DNA of 64,000 bases. Source: Mikania micrantha (Eukaryota; Streptophyta; Magnoliopsida; Asterales; Asteraceae). Position numbers and translations under genes: made by a program. The DNA lies in the NCBI GenBank assembly GCA_009363875.1, contig CM018688.1:52925001-52989000 (forward strand), written 5' to 3'. This document shows positions 48,293-60,045 of the stretch, piece by piece. A model generated the notes under the pieces. It was not told the DNA's origin, made no database searches, and worked only from the letters and a program-made list of their open reading frames with translations. Positions within the stretch are counted from its first letter, which is position 1; every line of letters begins with the position of its first letter.

Positions 48293-49753
48293 TGGGTTAT
48301 AGGGAATTAGGTTACTAGAAATGGTTGACCTAGTCTATAACTGTAGGATACCTTAGTATGAACTATTTCATACACTAGTTAGTATATTCAGGATTTCATG
48401 CTTATGTGTTTATTACATGTTAACTGAACTCCTGATTATATATCTGATTCACATGTATTATTTGATGATTTTATGATTGATTGTGCCATAATGATTCGAT
48501 AAGGACATGCACGTGGTGTATCGTAAAGGTGGTGGGACGGTGGCTGGGGCAGTTGCGACTGACCCCTACATATGCCCTATACATATACCATTTACGGTAC
48601 ATTAGGTGGATGTCAGTATTGAAGAATAAGGGAACTACCCGTTTGAGAAATTAATTGCTTAGGAAATTAACTACTTAGGAACTTATTTGCTTTAGGAATT
48701 ATTTGTTTGATCTTTGATCACCAGACAAGGACACACTCGTGGTATACTACAAAGGTGGTATAATTTGCATAAGTAGTGCATAGAAATACAACATAATGAA
48801 CATAGTCATGAAATCTTATTTTGTTTAGTTTGGAGTTGTTATGACCATTTTAGGACTCGTTAAAATCGTGACGACATTCTGCCATAATTTGCAGAATGTA
48901 TGTTTGTGTGTAGCTAGGTAAAACTTATGAAAGACAAAGAGCTTGAGTGTTATACCATTAAGGGAGCTGAATATGATTAAGAGTATCACAAATGGTGAGA
49001 AAGAACAAGCCTTGATTCCCTCCTTGAGCTCCTTTCCATCTTTGTTCTTGCTCAAAAGCTTCAAAAGTCACCAAAACTTCCAAGAACTTGATGAATGGTG
49101 ATGGAAATGGTGATTCATGTTTATAGAGGTGAATATATTATGGGGAGAGGGGATGTGGACGTTCATATGGAAGGGGGGAGAGAGATGGTGTGTTAAAGTG
49201 GTGAAAGTGATGTTGGAGTGTAAGAATGGTGATGCAAGTTTTTATGCACTTTCTGAAGATTTTGCATCTTTTTAAATATACTTTAGATTTTCTTGTAAAA
49301 CATAACTTGACATGTGTATCTGACTTGCCATATTTTGGTATATGTAGGTTAAAACTTGTATAAACTGAGTATTACGGTGTTTAAATCTCATACCGGGCAA
49401 TTATTTTTATAAACGATTTTTATTCGTAAATTTATGAAATATTAAGATGTACTAAATAATTAAAGTTTCGGTAATAATAAAAATATTGGATGAAGTTTGG
49501 TTCATTGCGTAGTCATTAACCAGGTAAAACACAAGTGTAGTCTGTTGTTTGTAAATTTACCAGTTAAAGTTTTAATTCACAGTTTTCCTCGTTAATTCAA
49601 ATTCCTTACCTATGAAATATGGTTTCGTGTTAAATTAGGTATTGTGACTAAACTCATTTACTGAGTTGTCATCAACGTTCCTTTTAGATATTCAGCGTAA
49701 AATGGTATCGTAACTATGAGGATTACCAAAGCAAGACTATATATGTTATATAT
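48293..49753. other. Element C leader running into rearranged LTR-like sequence
   Basis: After ~150 bases of leader, LTR-like sequence returns: a third GGTGGGACGG/CTACATATGCCCTAT box at 48531-48595 and a partial repeat of its upstream part at 48725. From ~48837 (TGTTATGACC) the sequence looks like a minus-oriented LTR leader ('caaaacttccaagaacttgatg' at 49074-49094), but no matching end or target duplication was found. No gag is visible, so element C has lost or rearranged its coding part. Confidence 0.45.
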
Positions 49754-49761
49754 ATATTGCT

Positions 49762-49954
49762 AGGGATTCATTCTATTAAGAACCAACAAATTGTAAAAAA
49801 CTAAAAGAACCACATTTATAACCACAAGTTTTGAAGGTTATAAAAGTAATTTCTCTTGAAAATATGGGAAGTTACCTTTATACCCATCAAACTTGTGGCT
49901 AAAAATGGTTCTTTTAGTTCTTAACTTATATTAGTTCTTAATTGAACACCCCCT
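49762..49954. mobile_element. 193-bp fold-back MITE
   Basis: Both halves are inverted repeats of each other for ~85 bases (AGGG.TTCAT...ATTAAGAAC and its partner, then 'aactaaaagaacca' and 'ccacaagttt'). It is flanked by the perfect 8-bp duplication ATATTGCT (49754-49761 and 49955-49962), or 9 bp if the adjoining T is counted. An 8-9 bp duplication suggests hAT or Mutator mobilisation. Confidence 0.85.
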
Positions 49955-50019
49955 ATATTGCTAATATTAAATGAGAACAAACATTTATTTATTACACTTG
50001 CGGACAATTCCGTTGTAGT

Positions 50020-51246
50020 CAACGTTAAATGCATAAACGGTGTTAATAAGTCAAATTTGAAAATTAACACATGTCAAAGTTTTCGGCATGCATTGGATTT
50101 TAGACAATCAAGCAGAATTCTTGTGTCAAAACAAGGTGATTCATATTCCGTTATCTAATAGTTAAACCCTCATAGTTCAAGGTGAACGAGCAAGTAGGAA
50201 ACTTTGTATCATATCATGCATGTGAGCTCAAAAATGCCTAAGGAAAGGTTATCAGGCCTTCCTAGCACATGTAAATGAGAATAATCTCCCACAAAAATGT
50301 ATCGAAGATATTCCTGTAGTCAAATGTTTTCCTGAAGTTTTTCCAGATGACATATTGGGATTACCCCTAGTGAGACAAGTTGAGTTTCGTATTGACTTGA
50401 TTCTAGGTGCAGCACCTGTTGCTAAAGCTCCTTATCGTTTAGCACCCTCATAGATGCAAGAACTTTTAGGTCAATTGCAGGAACTTTTAGACAAAGCTTT
50501 AATTAGAGCTAGTTTCTCACCTTGGGGAGCACCAAATCTTTTTGTTAAAAAGAAAGAGGCTTCATTCAGGATGTGTATTGACTACAGAGAACGTAATAAA
50601 TTAATGATAAAGAACCATTATCCATTACCACGTATCAATGATCTATTCGATCAGCTGCAAGGTGCTTTTTATTTTTCTAAAATTGATTTTAACGTTTGGA
50701 TATCATCAGTTACAAATTTATGATGACGATATTCCTAAAACAGCTTTCATTACCCAATACATACATTACAAGTTATTAGTAATGCCATTTGGGTTAACAA
50801 ATGCACCTGCAGTCTTCATGGATCCGATGAATCGAGTGTGTAGACCTTATCTGGATAGCTTCGTGATTGTATTTATAGATGAAATTCTCATTTACTCCCA
50901 AACCCCACAGGAACATGCACAACACTTGAAACTAATTTTGGAACTTTTAGCATGGGAAAAGCTATATGCCAAATTTTCCAAGTGTTAATTTTGATTATGG
51001 GAAGTCCAATTTCTTTGGCATGTAGTAAATGAAAATGGCATACAGGTGGATCCTAGCAAGATTAGAGCAGTAAAACAATGGGAAACACCATGAACCCTAA
51101 CTAAAATTCATCACTTCTTAGGACTGGCTAGTTATTACCAGCAATCTAATAAGAATTTTTCAAAAATATCGTCGCCATTAACTACTTTTACTCAGAAGAA
51201 TCAAAAGTTTATATAGAGTTCCTAACATGAGGAGGCGTTCCAACTA
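50020..51246 (+). pseudogene. Pol fragment D: protease end, RT and start of RNase H
   Basis: Decayed Ty3/gypsy pol. At 50240-50450 it reads 'KCFPEVFPDDILGLPLVRQVEFRIDL' and 'PVAKAPYRLAPS', the protease-RT link. RT follows: 'LDKALIRASFSPWGAPNLFVKKK', 'FRMCIDYRERNKLMIKNHYPLPRINDLFDQLQGAFYFSKIDF' (50454-50723), then in the next frame 'YHQLQIYDDDIPKTAF', 'LLVMPFGLTNAPAVFMDPMNRVCRPYLD' and 'FVIVFIDEILIYSQTP' (50638-50988). The catalytic FIDD is FIDE here, with the second Asp changed. It ends in 'FLGLASYYQQ' and 'TTFTQKNQKF...HEEAF', breaking off at ~51246 inside the RNase H start. Gag, RNase H and integrase are missing. It is a different lineage from A and B. Confidence 0.88.
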
Positions 51247-52736
51247 TAAGTGGCAATAGGAGCTGAAACTAGATATTGAGGGCTTACAGGTTGTGAAGAA
51301 AACCCAAATTATTTCTACAAGCAATACAAACAAAACCCTCATTGACTGAGATATCTCTGGAAACACGAAATTTCGAAGGGAATACATTCTCCAATGACTG
51401 CTGAAGACTATGAGGGAGTCATTCCTATGGATGAATGTGAAGATATGACCTCTGATCGTCCTAAACCAATGAAGTAATTCGTGTATGCTGAGAGAACAAA
51501 CAAGAATGTCAATACAAGACATTCTTCACCTCCCAAATGAGTAGAGATTTCAGCAACTCAACACCAGAAAGCACGAATACCCATCCTGCCTGAACTCACA
51601 GTACGATATTAGCATCATTTCCCACACGGTGAAGTGGAATCATCCTCTACATGCGGCGTCCAACTCAATCATTACAGAGAAACACTGTGATAAAAACATG
51701 GAGAGCTTGCCCGATAAAACCGGTGGAAGTGCAAGAGAAACATTTCAGGACAGTTCCGAGAGAATTGTGCTGCCAGATTGTGAAATGTCATAACTGACCT
51801 ACCTGCACATGACCATCGGGAAGGAGACGAGAAATGTCAAATTCCAAGGTGCGGAATCCCCAAAACCTAGCCAAGAATAATCCATAATTTTCTATACCAA
51901 AGCAAACTACAAAACTGAACCTCGGCATAGTTACAACTGGAAGGTGAGAGGCCATCCATACAACTCCAACATCTAATCGGGAACCTAGGAAGTTGAGGAA
52001 AGGAAACCACACACATAAACCCCAGGAACAATACAAGAATCTTACGATTTAAAGGAGACGATTCAATACAATATATCACGAATGATGGATAAAGTGAGAA
52101 AGGGAACGTTCCTAGAAATGCAAAGTGGAAACGCAGCTTCAATGAGAAGTCTAAACGAATTAGATTAAGTCACTAAGCAAACTCCAAAAATCTATATGAA
52201 CAATGTCTATAAATCTACCACAATAAAGAAATGTAATATTGGCATCCAGTGCACGACTCGAAGTGGATGTTAATGAGAATAGACGATTCGTTGATAAAGA
52301 TAACTTCTCAAGAGTTATTAAGAGTGAATGATCAAATATATACATCTGCTTCTATCCAAGCTTCAACCACCAACTCGAACAAGGAATAAAACAAGGACAA
52401 AGATGGTAACATAACATCATTTATGTGCCAACCGCCTGTGTAAAACCGAGTTGACAAATTATGTCATCGTGAACCGTGGGATTTCGTGTATACACCCGGT
52501 ACATCATTACCGAATCTCAAGTCGACAGCCACAGTCGGCAAATCATAGGACTATAACGAACTGCATACCAATGGATATAAGACAATGACAACATTTTTCC
52601 ATGTACGCCTCAGCACTACGTGGAAAATATGAAAACCCAATTCATATCAGTTGTCTCCCGAAACATGCAAAAGGAAAATGAGGTCCTGATGACACATTTC
52701 AAATTTCGGGACGAAATTCCTTTAGCAGGGGAAGAT
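51247..52736 (+). mobile_element. Element E-type 3' internal tail, extra copy
   Basis: It matches 57745-58037 plus 62520-63730, the tail of element E on both sides of its solo LTR insertion, beginning 'agtggcaataggagc.gaaactagat' and ending 'gggacgaaattcct..agcaggg' before the LTR. I could not find pol motifs in it; only a short frame at its end reads 'FKFRDEIPLAGEDCD'. Directly left is RT fragment D, so the junction at ~51247 joins two unrelated internals. Confidence 0.8.
52724..52735 (+). promoter_or_regulatory. Polypurine tract before LTR 52737
   Basis: AGCAGGGGAAGA just before TGTGACAGCC. The matching tract before the 3' LTR is AGCAGGGGGAGA at 63718-63729. Confidence 0.75.
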
Positions 52737-53221
52737 TGTGACAGCCAATATAGAAGCTACCATGAGTCCGAAATCCAAGGGTGTACACGACGACAACAGA
52801 GAAGACTGTGTTACAAGAGTGACGATAATGATAACAAACATAAAATCAAATACATGGATAATTCCTAAGACAGTTGGAGAAATCCGTTGAATCACACAAA
52901 CATGAATCGGAAGAAAAGACAAACACCTTGTGAGGGAAAACAATGAACAAAATCTGAATGGATAGCATTTGGAGTATTGATCCAACGAGATATCGGCATG
53001 GGTGACGATCCATGTGGATATGTGGTTAGATTTTACACAAAATGATATCTTTACTGTACAAAACAATATCAGCAGTAAAGACGAACGTGACTTTTGTATG
53101 GGTGACGATTCATAAAGATGCAAACGTGAGCCATACAATGCTGATATTAAATAATAACAATTTTAATAGAATTTCGCCAAAACAATTTAATAAACAATCA
53201 AAATTTTAAAACAAACAGCCA

Positions 53222-53890
53222 TTTGTGCGAATGGGCACTCATTCGTACAAATAGGCTTATTCGGTGAAGGTTTACAACGACATAATCATTCGGAAGAATG
53301 GGAGTTATTCATACGAATGACTCATTCGTCTGGCAGCACATGTATAAAAACACAAACTCATTTTCACCAAACTCTCTTAACCAAAACCCCTTTCGCCCCT
53401 CTCGATTTTTCGGCCATTTCCACACGAAATCGGACCGTTACAACGTCCAAATCGTGTGTATTTCAACCCCAACACTTCCATTTCAAGATTTCAACAATTT
53501 TCAACCCATTTCGGTCAATTTCGAACTCCATAGTGAGTATTAGCACCGATCATTTGCACCAAAACACTCTAAATGTCTTACCATAATTTTTGACCATAAA
53601 AACATCATAAACAACCACCGATTTCAAAAATGGCGTTCTTGGGGAATCTGCAGGCGAATGGGTCGCACGAAGGGCTCATTCGTACGAATGAGATGCCCCT
53701 CCGAATGAACCGTTGGATGAATGAGCAACCATCCGAATGAAACCTACTCGTTCGCATGTGACAACCATACGAATGAGGACCCTTTTTCGCACAAATGGAT
53801 CACCCGAATGAGAGTATGCATTTGCATCATTCCATTCATGTGAATGAAGGACATTCTCACGAATAGGCCATTCGCACCAAGTAGAGCCCA
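53222..53890 (+). repeat. Short-word array, CGAATG / CATTCG type (LTR E)
   Basis: About 20 CGAATG or CATTCG words in both orientations, in two clusters: 53222-53340 (around the TATA box) and 53650-53890 (300-540 bases downstream). It includes the palindrome CATTCGTACGAATG at 53681-53694. Confidence 0.7.
53343..53350 (+). promoter_or_regulatory. Probable TATA box of LTR E
   Basis: CATGTATAAAAACACAAAC, a near-ideal plant TATA box, ~600 bases into the LTR and followed by a C-rich leader (ttttcaccaaactctc). Confidence 0.6.
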
Positions 53891-55737
53891 AAAATGGCTG
53901 TGTTGAACTTCCTATCGAACACCATCGTCATCGATAGAACTGAACGTCAGACCAAATTATAAATCTAATGAAAATAAAACGAAATGAAAACACATTTTCC
54001 GAAATCAAATCAAGACACATAACACACAACCATCCAACACTTAACTAAATAATAATCAATTAATAACACAGGATTCAAACAGAGAGAACACATCGAGTGA
54101 GTGCATTGACGACCCATAACCATAGGTGAGTTCATAAACCCCTTTTTCTTTAACTTATTTCCTTACAAATCATTTGGGGCTAAGAACATGAACCCTCTTA
54201 TTCAAATGTTAATCGAATAAGGGTTGTTTTTTCAATCAAACTTAAAAGAGGAATCAACCCACAACCTCTTATTTGAATGTTATTCGAATAAGTGCATTTT
54301 AAACAATTTTACCAAATGCTTACTGTGTCATTTAGAGTTTTCAAACATCAAAAAATGAGGATTTTCGAGGGTTCAAAACACAATTCAACACGGATTGTTC
54401 GTTAATCATAACAGTTCGAGGCTTTGTGCCAAACCTAGAGATGAACAGTCATGACCCGAGGAATTGTGCTAAAGCTCAATCAAAACAAACATTTTAATCG
54501 GGATCCCCATTAAACAAACAACAAATTTTGCATGGTATCTGTCTAGGGTAATTCACTAGAGCATGTGTCCACACAACATACACATCAAGAATTCGTTGAG
54601 GAATTCTAAAGTAAGTCCCTTATAGAGTCATTTTCCATTAGTCGACGCGGGTCAACCGACGGTAACGTAGATTGTACCATAGGTCTAACAAACCTCCAGC
54701 ACCGAGCCTGGTACGTTACACGCATACATACAAGAGACAACTATTCGGATCAGTTCCATGGGAACTGATCAACAAGGGCATATCAGTTAGGTTTGGTAAA
54801 TGATTACATGGGTGATATTATAGACATACCACACTAATAACTACTACAGTTTTCAATACAAACAAATGTTCCAGAAATGGTCTTGAATAATTTTCAAATG
54901 AGTACACATCAAACAATGTTAAACTACAAGAAAGGAGTGTAACTTTGTAATTTTTAAAATAAACAAACAAAACAAGATTTTCCTATATCAGGAGATAAAG
55001 CATACACTTCTTTCTCAAGAAATTTCTTTTTCCAGAACATATGTCGTGTCGTGTCGAATAGAGGTACGGAAGTGACGAGGCCTGATTTCCTTTAAGGACA
55101 CCCTCATGAATCACCGAAGGGGTCGTGGACTGGCGGCTGAGCCTTGGCTCTGCGTATGCCCTATATATAAACTACCTTCGATGATTCAGGGTGGTGTCTG
55201 TAATGAGGTTCAGATTTAAACACTTGTGTAGTTCTTTTGTGTTTTTCAACACCATTTACACACCATTTCCAAACCGGTGTAAATGGAACGATTTTCATCA
55301 AACCTTTCACAAAACCTAATATTTTAAAACTTGCGTGAACTCACCAACCTAGTGTTGACAGATTTTACATGTTCTTAGGTGAAAAACAGGTGAAAGCAGG
55401 ATGACCTTTAGAGAGAGAAAAATAGAATCCTATAGAGAAACCTACAACTCCTGCATGGAATCTCAACAGGCCACCTCGGCTACAAGATTTAAGACTTGCT
55501 CTTTTGTAAGCAATTTTTGCGAGACATCGGGATCGCGTCCTAGATGTCCAAGTCGAGTTGTAATAGAATTAAATTATAAAAACAGTTGTAATATAATTTT
55601 ATTTTATCAATGCATTTAGTGTTCTCATATTATCATGTCCTATGTAAACAATCTGATCACTCCGATTCAATCACACCTCAGGATTATTCCGCCTGACGGA
55701 TTTCCGATCCAACCCGCCGATCCGGGGTGTGACAGAT

Positions 55738-55750
55738 TGGTATCAGAGCC
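55738..55750 (+). promoter_or_regulatory. Primer-binding site of element E (iMet)
   Basis: TGGTATCAGAGCC, a perfect iMet site three bases after the LTR end, followed by ATGGTTATAG as in A, B and C. Confidence 0.93.
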
Positions 55751-55902
55751 ATGGTTATAGAGAATTAGGTCATTTACGTAAACGGTTTGGCCTAGACTAT
55801 AACATAAAGACCTCATGTAGAAAAAATAGGATAGGAATAATTGCATATGTTACTTGTGTCTGATCATAGGTACTAACCAATTCCACTTCAGAGGTAATCA
55901 GA

Positions 55903-56552
55903 ATGCCTCCAAAGGAACAACCACATGTCAACCCAGAGACCACCGTCCTAGCTACACTCATCGCGGAGCAACTCATTACAGCCATTCCTGACATCGTGAA
56001 TCAAATCAACCACAAAAATCTTCACCCAAAAGACGCCCCCATCGCGCTGAAGGTAGAAGATGATGCAAGCCAAAGGGAATTGACGGACGAATCCAACCAC
56101 CCTATCCCCAAGAGACGAAGAATTGACTTTGCCCATCAAGCGGGTCCCAGCTACCAAGGCGAACCTCGTAGGTCGCATGCCAGAGCATTTCCCCTTTGCA
56201 CCAAATGTCAGTACCACCATCCTGATGACTGAAGGTAAAACTATGCTCCAAATGTGGGAAGCGGGGTCATTGGGCACAACATTTCAATTCATCAATGGGC
56301 GCAGTCCGCAAGCGGTACGCTGGCACATCCCCCATGTGTGCCAGATACAGGCACCATCATGGCGCAACCGAACCGTGTAAACAATGTACAAAATGCGGAA
56401 TGATGGGTCATGAATGTCAGAGCTACATAACCCCAACCACTCAACGCCTAGATGACGTTGTGGCGACTTGTCCCCCACTGAACAACATCAGGCGCTTCTA
56501 CACATGTGGTGAACCTTGCCACGTAGCTAAGAAGTGTCCCAAGAGAGCGTAA
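55903..56552 (+). pseudogene. Element E Gag-like protein with duplicated zinc modules (broken)
   Basis: Starts MPPKEQPHVNPETTVLATLI at 55903, 150 bases after the PBS. The first frame ends at 56230 with 'LCTKCQYHHPDD'. Other frames continue 'CSKCGKRGHWAQH' (~56242-56280), 'MCARYRHHHGATEPCKQCTKCGMMGHEC' and finally 'FYTCGEPCHVAKKCPKRA' with a stop at 56552. So the module CxxCxYHH plus a CCHC knuckle occurs twice in a row, followed by a third knuckle. The capsid core is much shorter than in A or B: only ~90 residues precede the first module. This fits a nucleocapsid-like remnant of a non-autonomous element. Two frameshifts break it. Confidence 0.75.
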
Positions 56553-57744
56553 TTAACCGAAGATGATCTCCAACAAAGCACTTGTCGCAAGAACGCACAC
56601 TAATTGCCATTAACAGAGCACAACACAGGTACATTCTCCTACATCCTCCATAGGCGTAGTGTATATAATTTAAATGTATGCATTACAACGTGTCTACCAA
56701 TTCCTAGTCTTTCAGTAGGATGAAACTCTAAGAGACCACCGAAAGAAACACATCCTTGAGTTTTGTTAGGACTAGAGGAAAGAGTGAGATGACAATGTCA
56801 GTCACACTATGTAATGAGGACACGAGGAGAGATGAAGAAGTAGGATGTCTAGACGAGCAGAAGGTCTGCTAAAGCGTTTCTCGGAGCATTCCAAACAACG
56901 TCTAATCAACGCAACTACAGAAGCCAACCCAAGCGATCTAGCATCTATAAAGGGTCAACATTCCTAGGAGAGCTGGAGTTATTCAAGCAATCAGGGAAAT
57001 CTGTTGAACCCAATGCCCCTTCAATTGAGCTCCCCAACCTTGGGAATTACATGTCCCATTCGTGTGGGAGCTGGAGCTGAGCCCGATGGGCATCGACCAT
57101 GATGATCTCAATGAAGGGAATGTCAAGAGCTAGTATTCAATACTAGGACTGTCAAACTGGTTAAATGAGATATACCTAATCACTTCAATCTAATCTTGAA
57201 TAATCATTTCCTACACCCCCAAAAGTCATTCAACGCCACAAACTTCGCCACATGGCGCAAATACTTATTCTCCATCTTTGGATTTGAGGGCTTAGAAGAA
57301 TATCGTTTCCATACAACCAAGACCATTACTCTGTCACAATACTCTATAACATACCAAGTTAGTTATAGATCAAAGAAGGTGGAGAAAAAACCACTCCAAG
57401 CGACCCTAACACTATTGAGAAGAGATAGTAATGATCTCCCTCGAAAGTGCAAGGATTTCTGTCGTTTTGAGGAAGTAATGCTAGCTCTACAGCGTACAGA
57501 GGGGGAAGAAGCAACTGCCTACCCACCTGTGTAGCAAAATCCCAGTGGAGCGACACTGCACGCCATCAGAAATTGGAGACCTTGGCTAATGACTAGAAGA
57601 AACAAGGCATCCCTTGTGATTTCCTTGTGAGCCATCACTAAAAGAATGGCAGTGTAGTTAAGTCTGCTTACATCGCCCAAATCAACACGACTACAATCGA
57701 ACCGGAGCGAGAGGTACATCCAACAACCTTCACTGGGAAACCAT
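56553..57744 (+). other. Element E internal region without recognisable genes
   Basis: A 112-codon frame (57196-57534) has no motif I know. The rest has many stops. No protease, RT, RNase H or integrase signature is visible in any plus-strand frame, so E looks like a large non-autonomous derivative. Confidence 0.5.
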
Positions 57745-58037
57745 AAGTGGCAATAGGAGCAGAAACTAGATATAGGGCTTACAGGTTCTAAAGACAACCC
57801 AAATTATTTCTACATGCAATACAAACAAAACCCTCATTGACTGAGATATCTCTGGAAACAAGAAATTTGGGAGGGAATACATTCAGTTTTCATAGTGCCG
57901 ATGACTGCTGAAGACTATGAGGGAGTCATTCAAAAGGATGAATGTGAAGAGACGGCCTCTCATCGTCTTAAAATAAATAAGTAAATTCGTGTATGGTGAG
58001 AGAAAAAACAACAGTGTCAATACAAGACATTCTTCAC
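57745..58037 (+). mobile_element. Element E internal tail, left part
   Basis: Matches 51247-51525. It is interrupted at 58037 by a solo LTR; TTCAC (58033-58037) is the target duplication. Confidence 0.82.
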
Positions 58038-59386
58038 TGTCACACCCCGAGCCGGCGGGCTGGATCGACTTTCCCGTCGGGCAGAAGGTCCTCGCGGCGC
58101 GATATCGTTTGATAAGCATAGTGATCAGATTGTTTACATGGCACATGATATATAATGAGAAATGCTAACATGACATTGATATAGAATTACAAAGTTAAAT
58201 TATACAGTACATGTTCATAATTTAACTAAGTAAAACTACCCAAAGGAATCATTGAGTTTTCTATCTTGTAACTGCACAAGATTCACAAAAGTGATTCACT
58301 AAAATATGTCATCAAAAGTTATGCACACCAAATGTAGCTAGGTCAACTATAAAATTCCACTAGCTAATGCATCCTTAGTCTGGTGACTATACTTGTTCAT
58401 CACCTGAGAAAACATGCATTTAAACAAGTCAAAACTAGGTTAGTGACTTCATAAGTTTAGTAATTGAAAACAATTGGTTTATTGTCATTCACAATCACAA
58501 TGTTACACACATGTCTTATTGATAATTTTCTCATTTTTCTCACATAATGTCTTCTCCATAGTTATACTTACAAATAGTGTTTCACCCAAATCAAGCATGC
58601 TTATATATAGGGCTTATGTAGGGGAAACAAGCCCCAGCCGACATCCCACCACATGCTTAACCGAATTCAACACCACTTGTAATACAATTATGGATACCCA
58701 TTTCTATCTCACATGTGTTCATCCCATTTGGTATTCACCCATAAATTATGTTCATCACCCGTAGTATTATATGTAAAGAATAAAATAGTATGAGGGAAAT
58801 AAGTTATCAAGACCTAAGTGATGATAACCCCTCTGTGTTTTAAGGAAAACAGATTTACCCAATCTTATCCTTATTTTTATTCTCTCAAGTGAAGGTTAAC
58901 TATAATTTACTTCTAATTAAAGGAGTAATAATTAACTCATCAGAAATGTAATTGGCCTAAATGTATAGAGCATATATGGGACCCATTGTGGTCCTCACGT
59001 AATCAGACCACAATACCTCCCATTTACCTCTATCCCATTTGTGTTCTCATAGTTTCATATGGGTCGTTTACCAAACCTGACTGGTGTCGCCCTGTTACCG
59101 GTCATACGTTACCGGCTAATGATAACAATATGATCAACGTACCGACCTCACTCGTTGGCGGTTTGTCAAACCTATGGTACCACTACGTCATCGTCGGTTT
59201 AGTCGCACTAAATTAAGTGGTAAACGATGCATTTCTAAGGGACTTACAATTGGACATGATCTCATGAACACATGATTGTTGTGATATAATGCTAGCAGTC
59301 TTAATAGTAATTAATTGTTGTCATCTGTTCACCCATTGTCATCATCTCTGTGTTATCTGTTCTCCGTGTTATGTGTTCTCATAATC

Positions 59387-60045
59387 TTTAACAAAATGTT
59401 ATAAGAACTAGTCTTATTACACGATGTTACTAAATGTGGTGAATGATATTATCATCCTGAAATTATGTTATCATGATTATCATTCTTTTTATCACTTGTA
59501 CTGTGTCATGTTATATCAGTGTCATCTCAGTGTTAATAACAAAGTGTTATAAGATTACATCTTAATACACTTATATTATTTCAGAGTTTGGATGATATCA
59601 AGAAATTATGTTATCGTGACATCATCCTTGTTATGTTTTAATGGGTTAATCAAAATAAAATGAACACAATACTATGATCTCTAATCTTTAACATTGTAGC
59701 ATAAGATATCATCTTATCATACAATGTTAGCATATGTGAGGGATGACATCTTGAAACGATGTTATCATGATGTCAACCTTGATATCCCAAGTGATTATCT
59801 CAATGGTGTCTCAAAGTTATGTATTCTCAATGATTTTAACAGTGTGTTATAAGAACTCGTCTTATTACACAGTGTTAATAAATGCGATGAATGATGTCCT
59901 CATGAAACCATGTTATCATGAGCATCACTCTTGTTGTCTCGGTGTTGAAAACCCATTGTTATGAGATCTAGTCTTGATGCATTGTGTCATTCATTTTGAA
60001 GGAATGATATCATGAAGTTAAGTTTTCATGATATCATTTATGTGT
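59387..60045 (-). repeat. ~150-bp tandem repeat, about 4-5 degenerate units
   Basis: The word 'tgttataagaactagtctta' and variants recur at about 59399, 59553, 59697, 59846 and 59958, each followed ~60 bases later by 'gttatcatgat.atcat' type text. Units are clearly diverged. Confidence 0.72.

Larger units (their letters stand above)
52737..55734 (+). mobile_element. 5' LTR of element E (3.0 kb)
   Basis: It starts TGTGACAGCC, ends GGGGTGTGACA and is followed by a perfect PBS. The first 270 bases match the start of the 3' LTR at 63731 at roughly 91% by eye. It carries a TATA box (53343), CGAATG words (53222-53890) and the 'atgccctatatataaac' box (55158-55174). Because a polypurine tract and E-type tail also lie directly to its left, the same LTR can serve as 3' LTR of that left copy. 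Confidence 0.88.

Noticed and set aside
48837..49714. Separate minus-oriented solo LTR from TGTTATGACC
   Set aside because: No matching terminal CA end and no target duplication could be found, so it is described only as LTR-like sequence.
51788..52142. Overlapping minus-strand ORFs in the E tail, similar ones at 62783-63007
   Set aside because: They recur because the tail is repeated. The frames overlap each other, lie antisense to the element and have no motif.
57196..57534. 112-codon ORF in element E as a possible new gene
   Set aside because: No recognisable motif, no second copy in the window to test conservation, and surrounding sequence full of stops. Kept only as unassigned.
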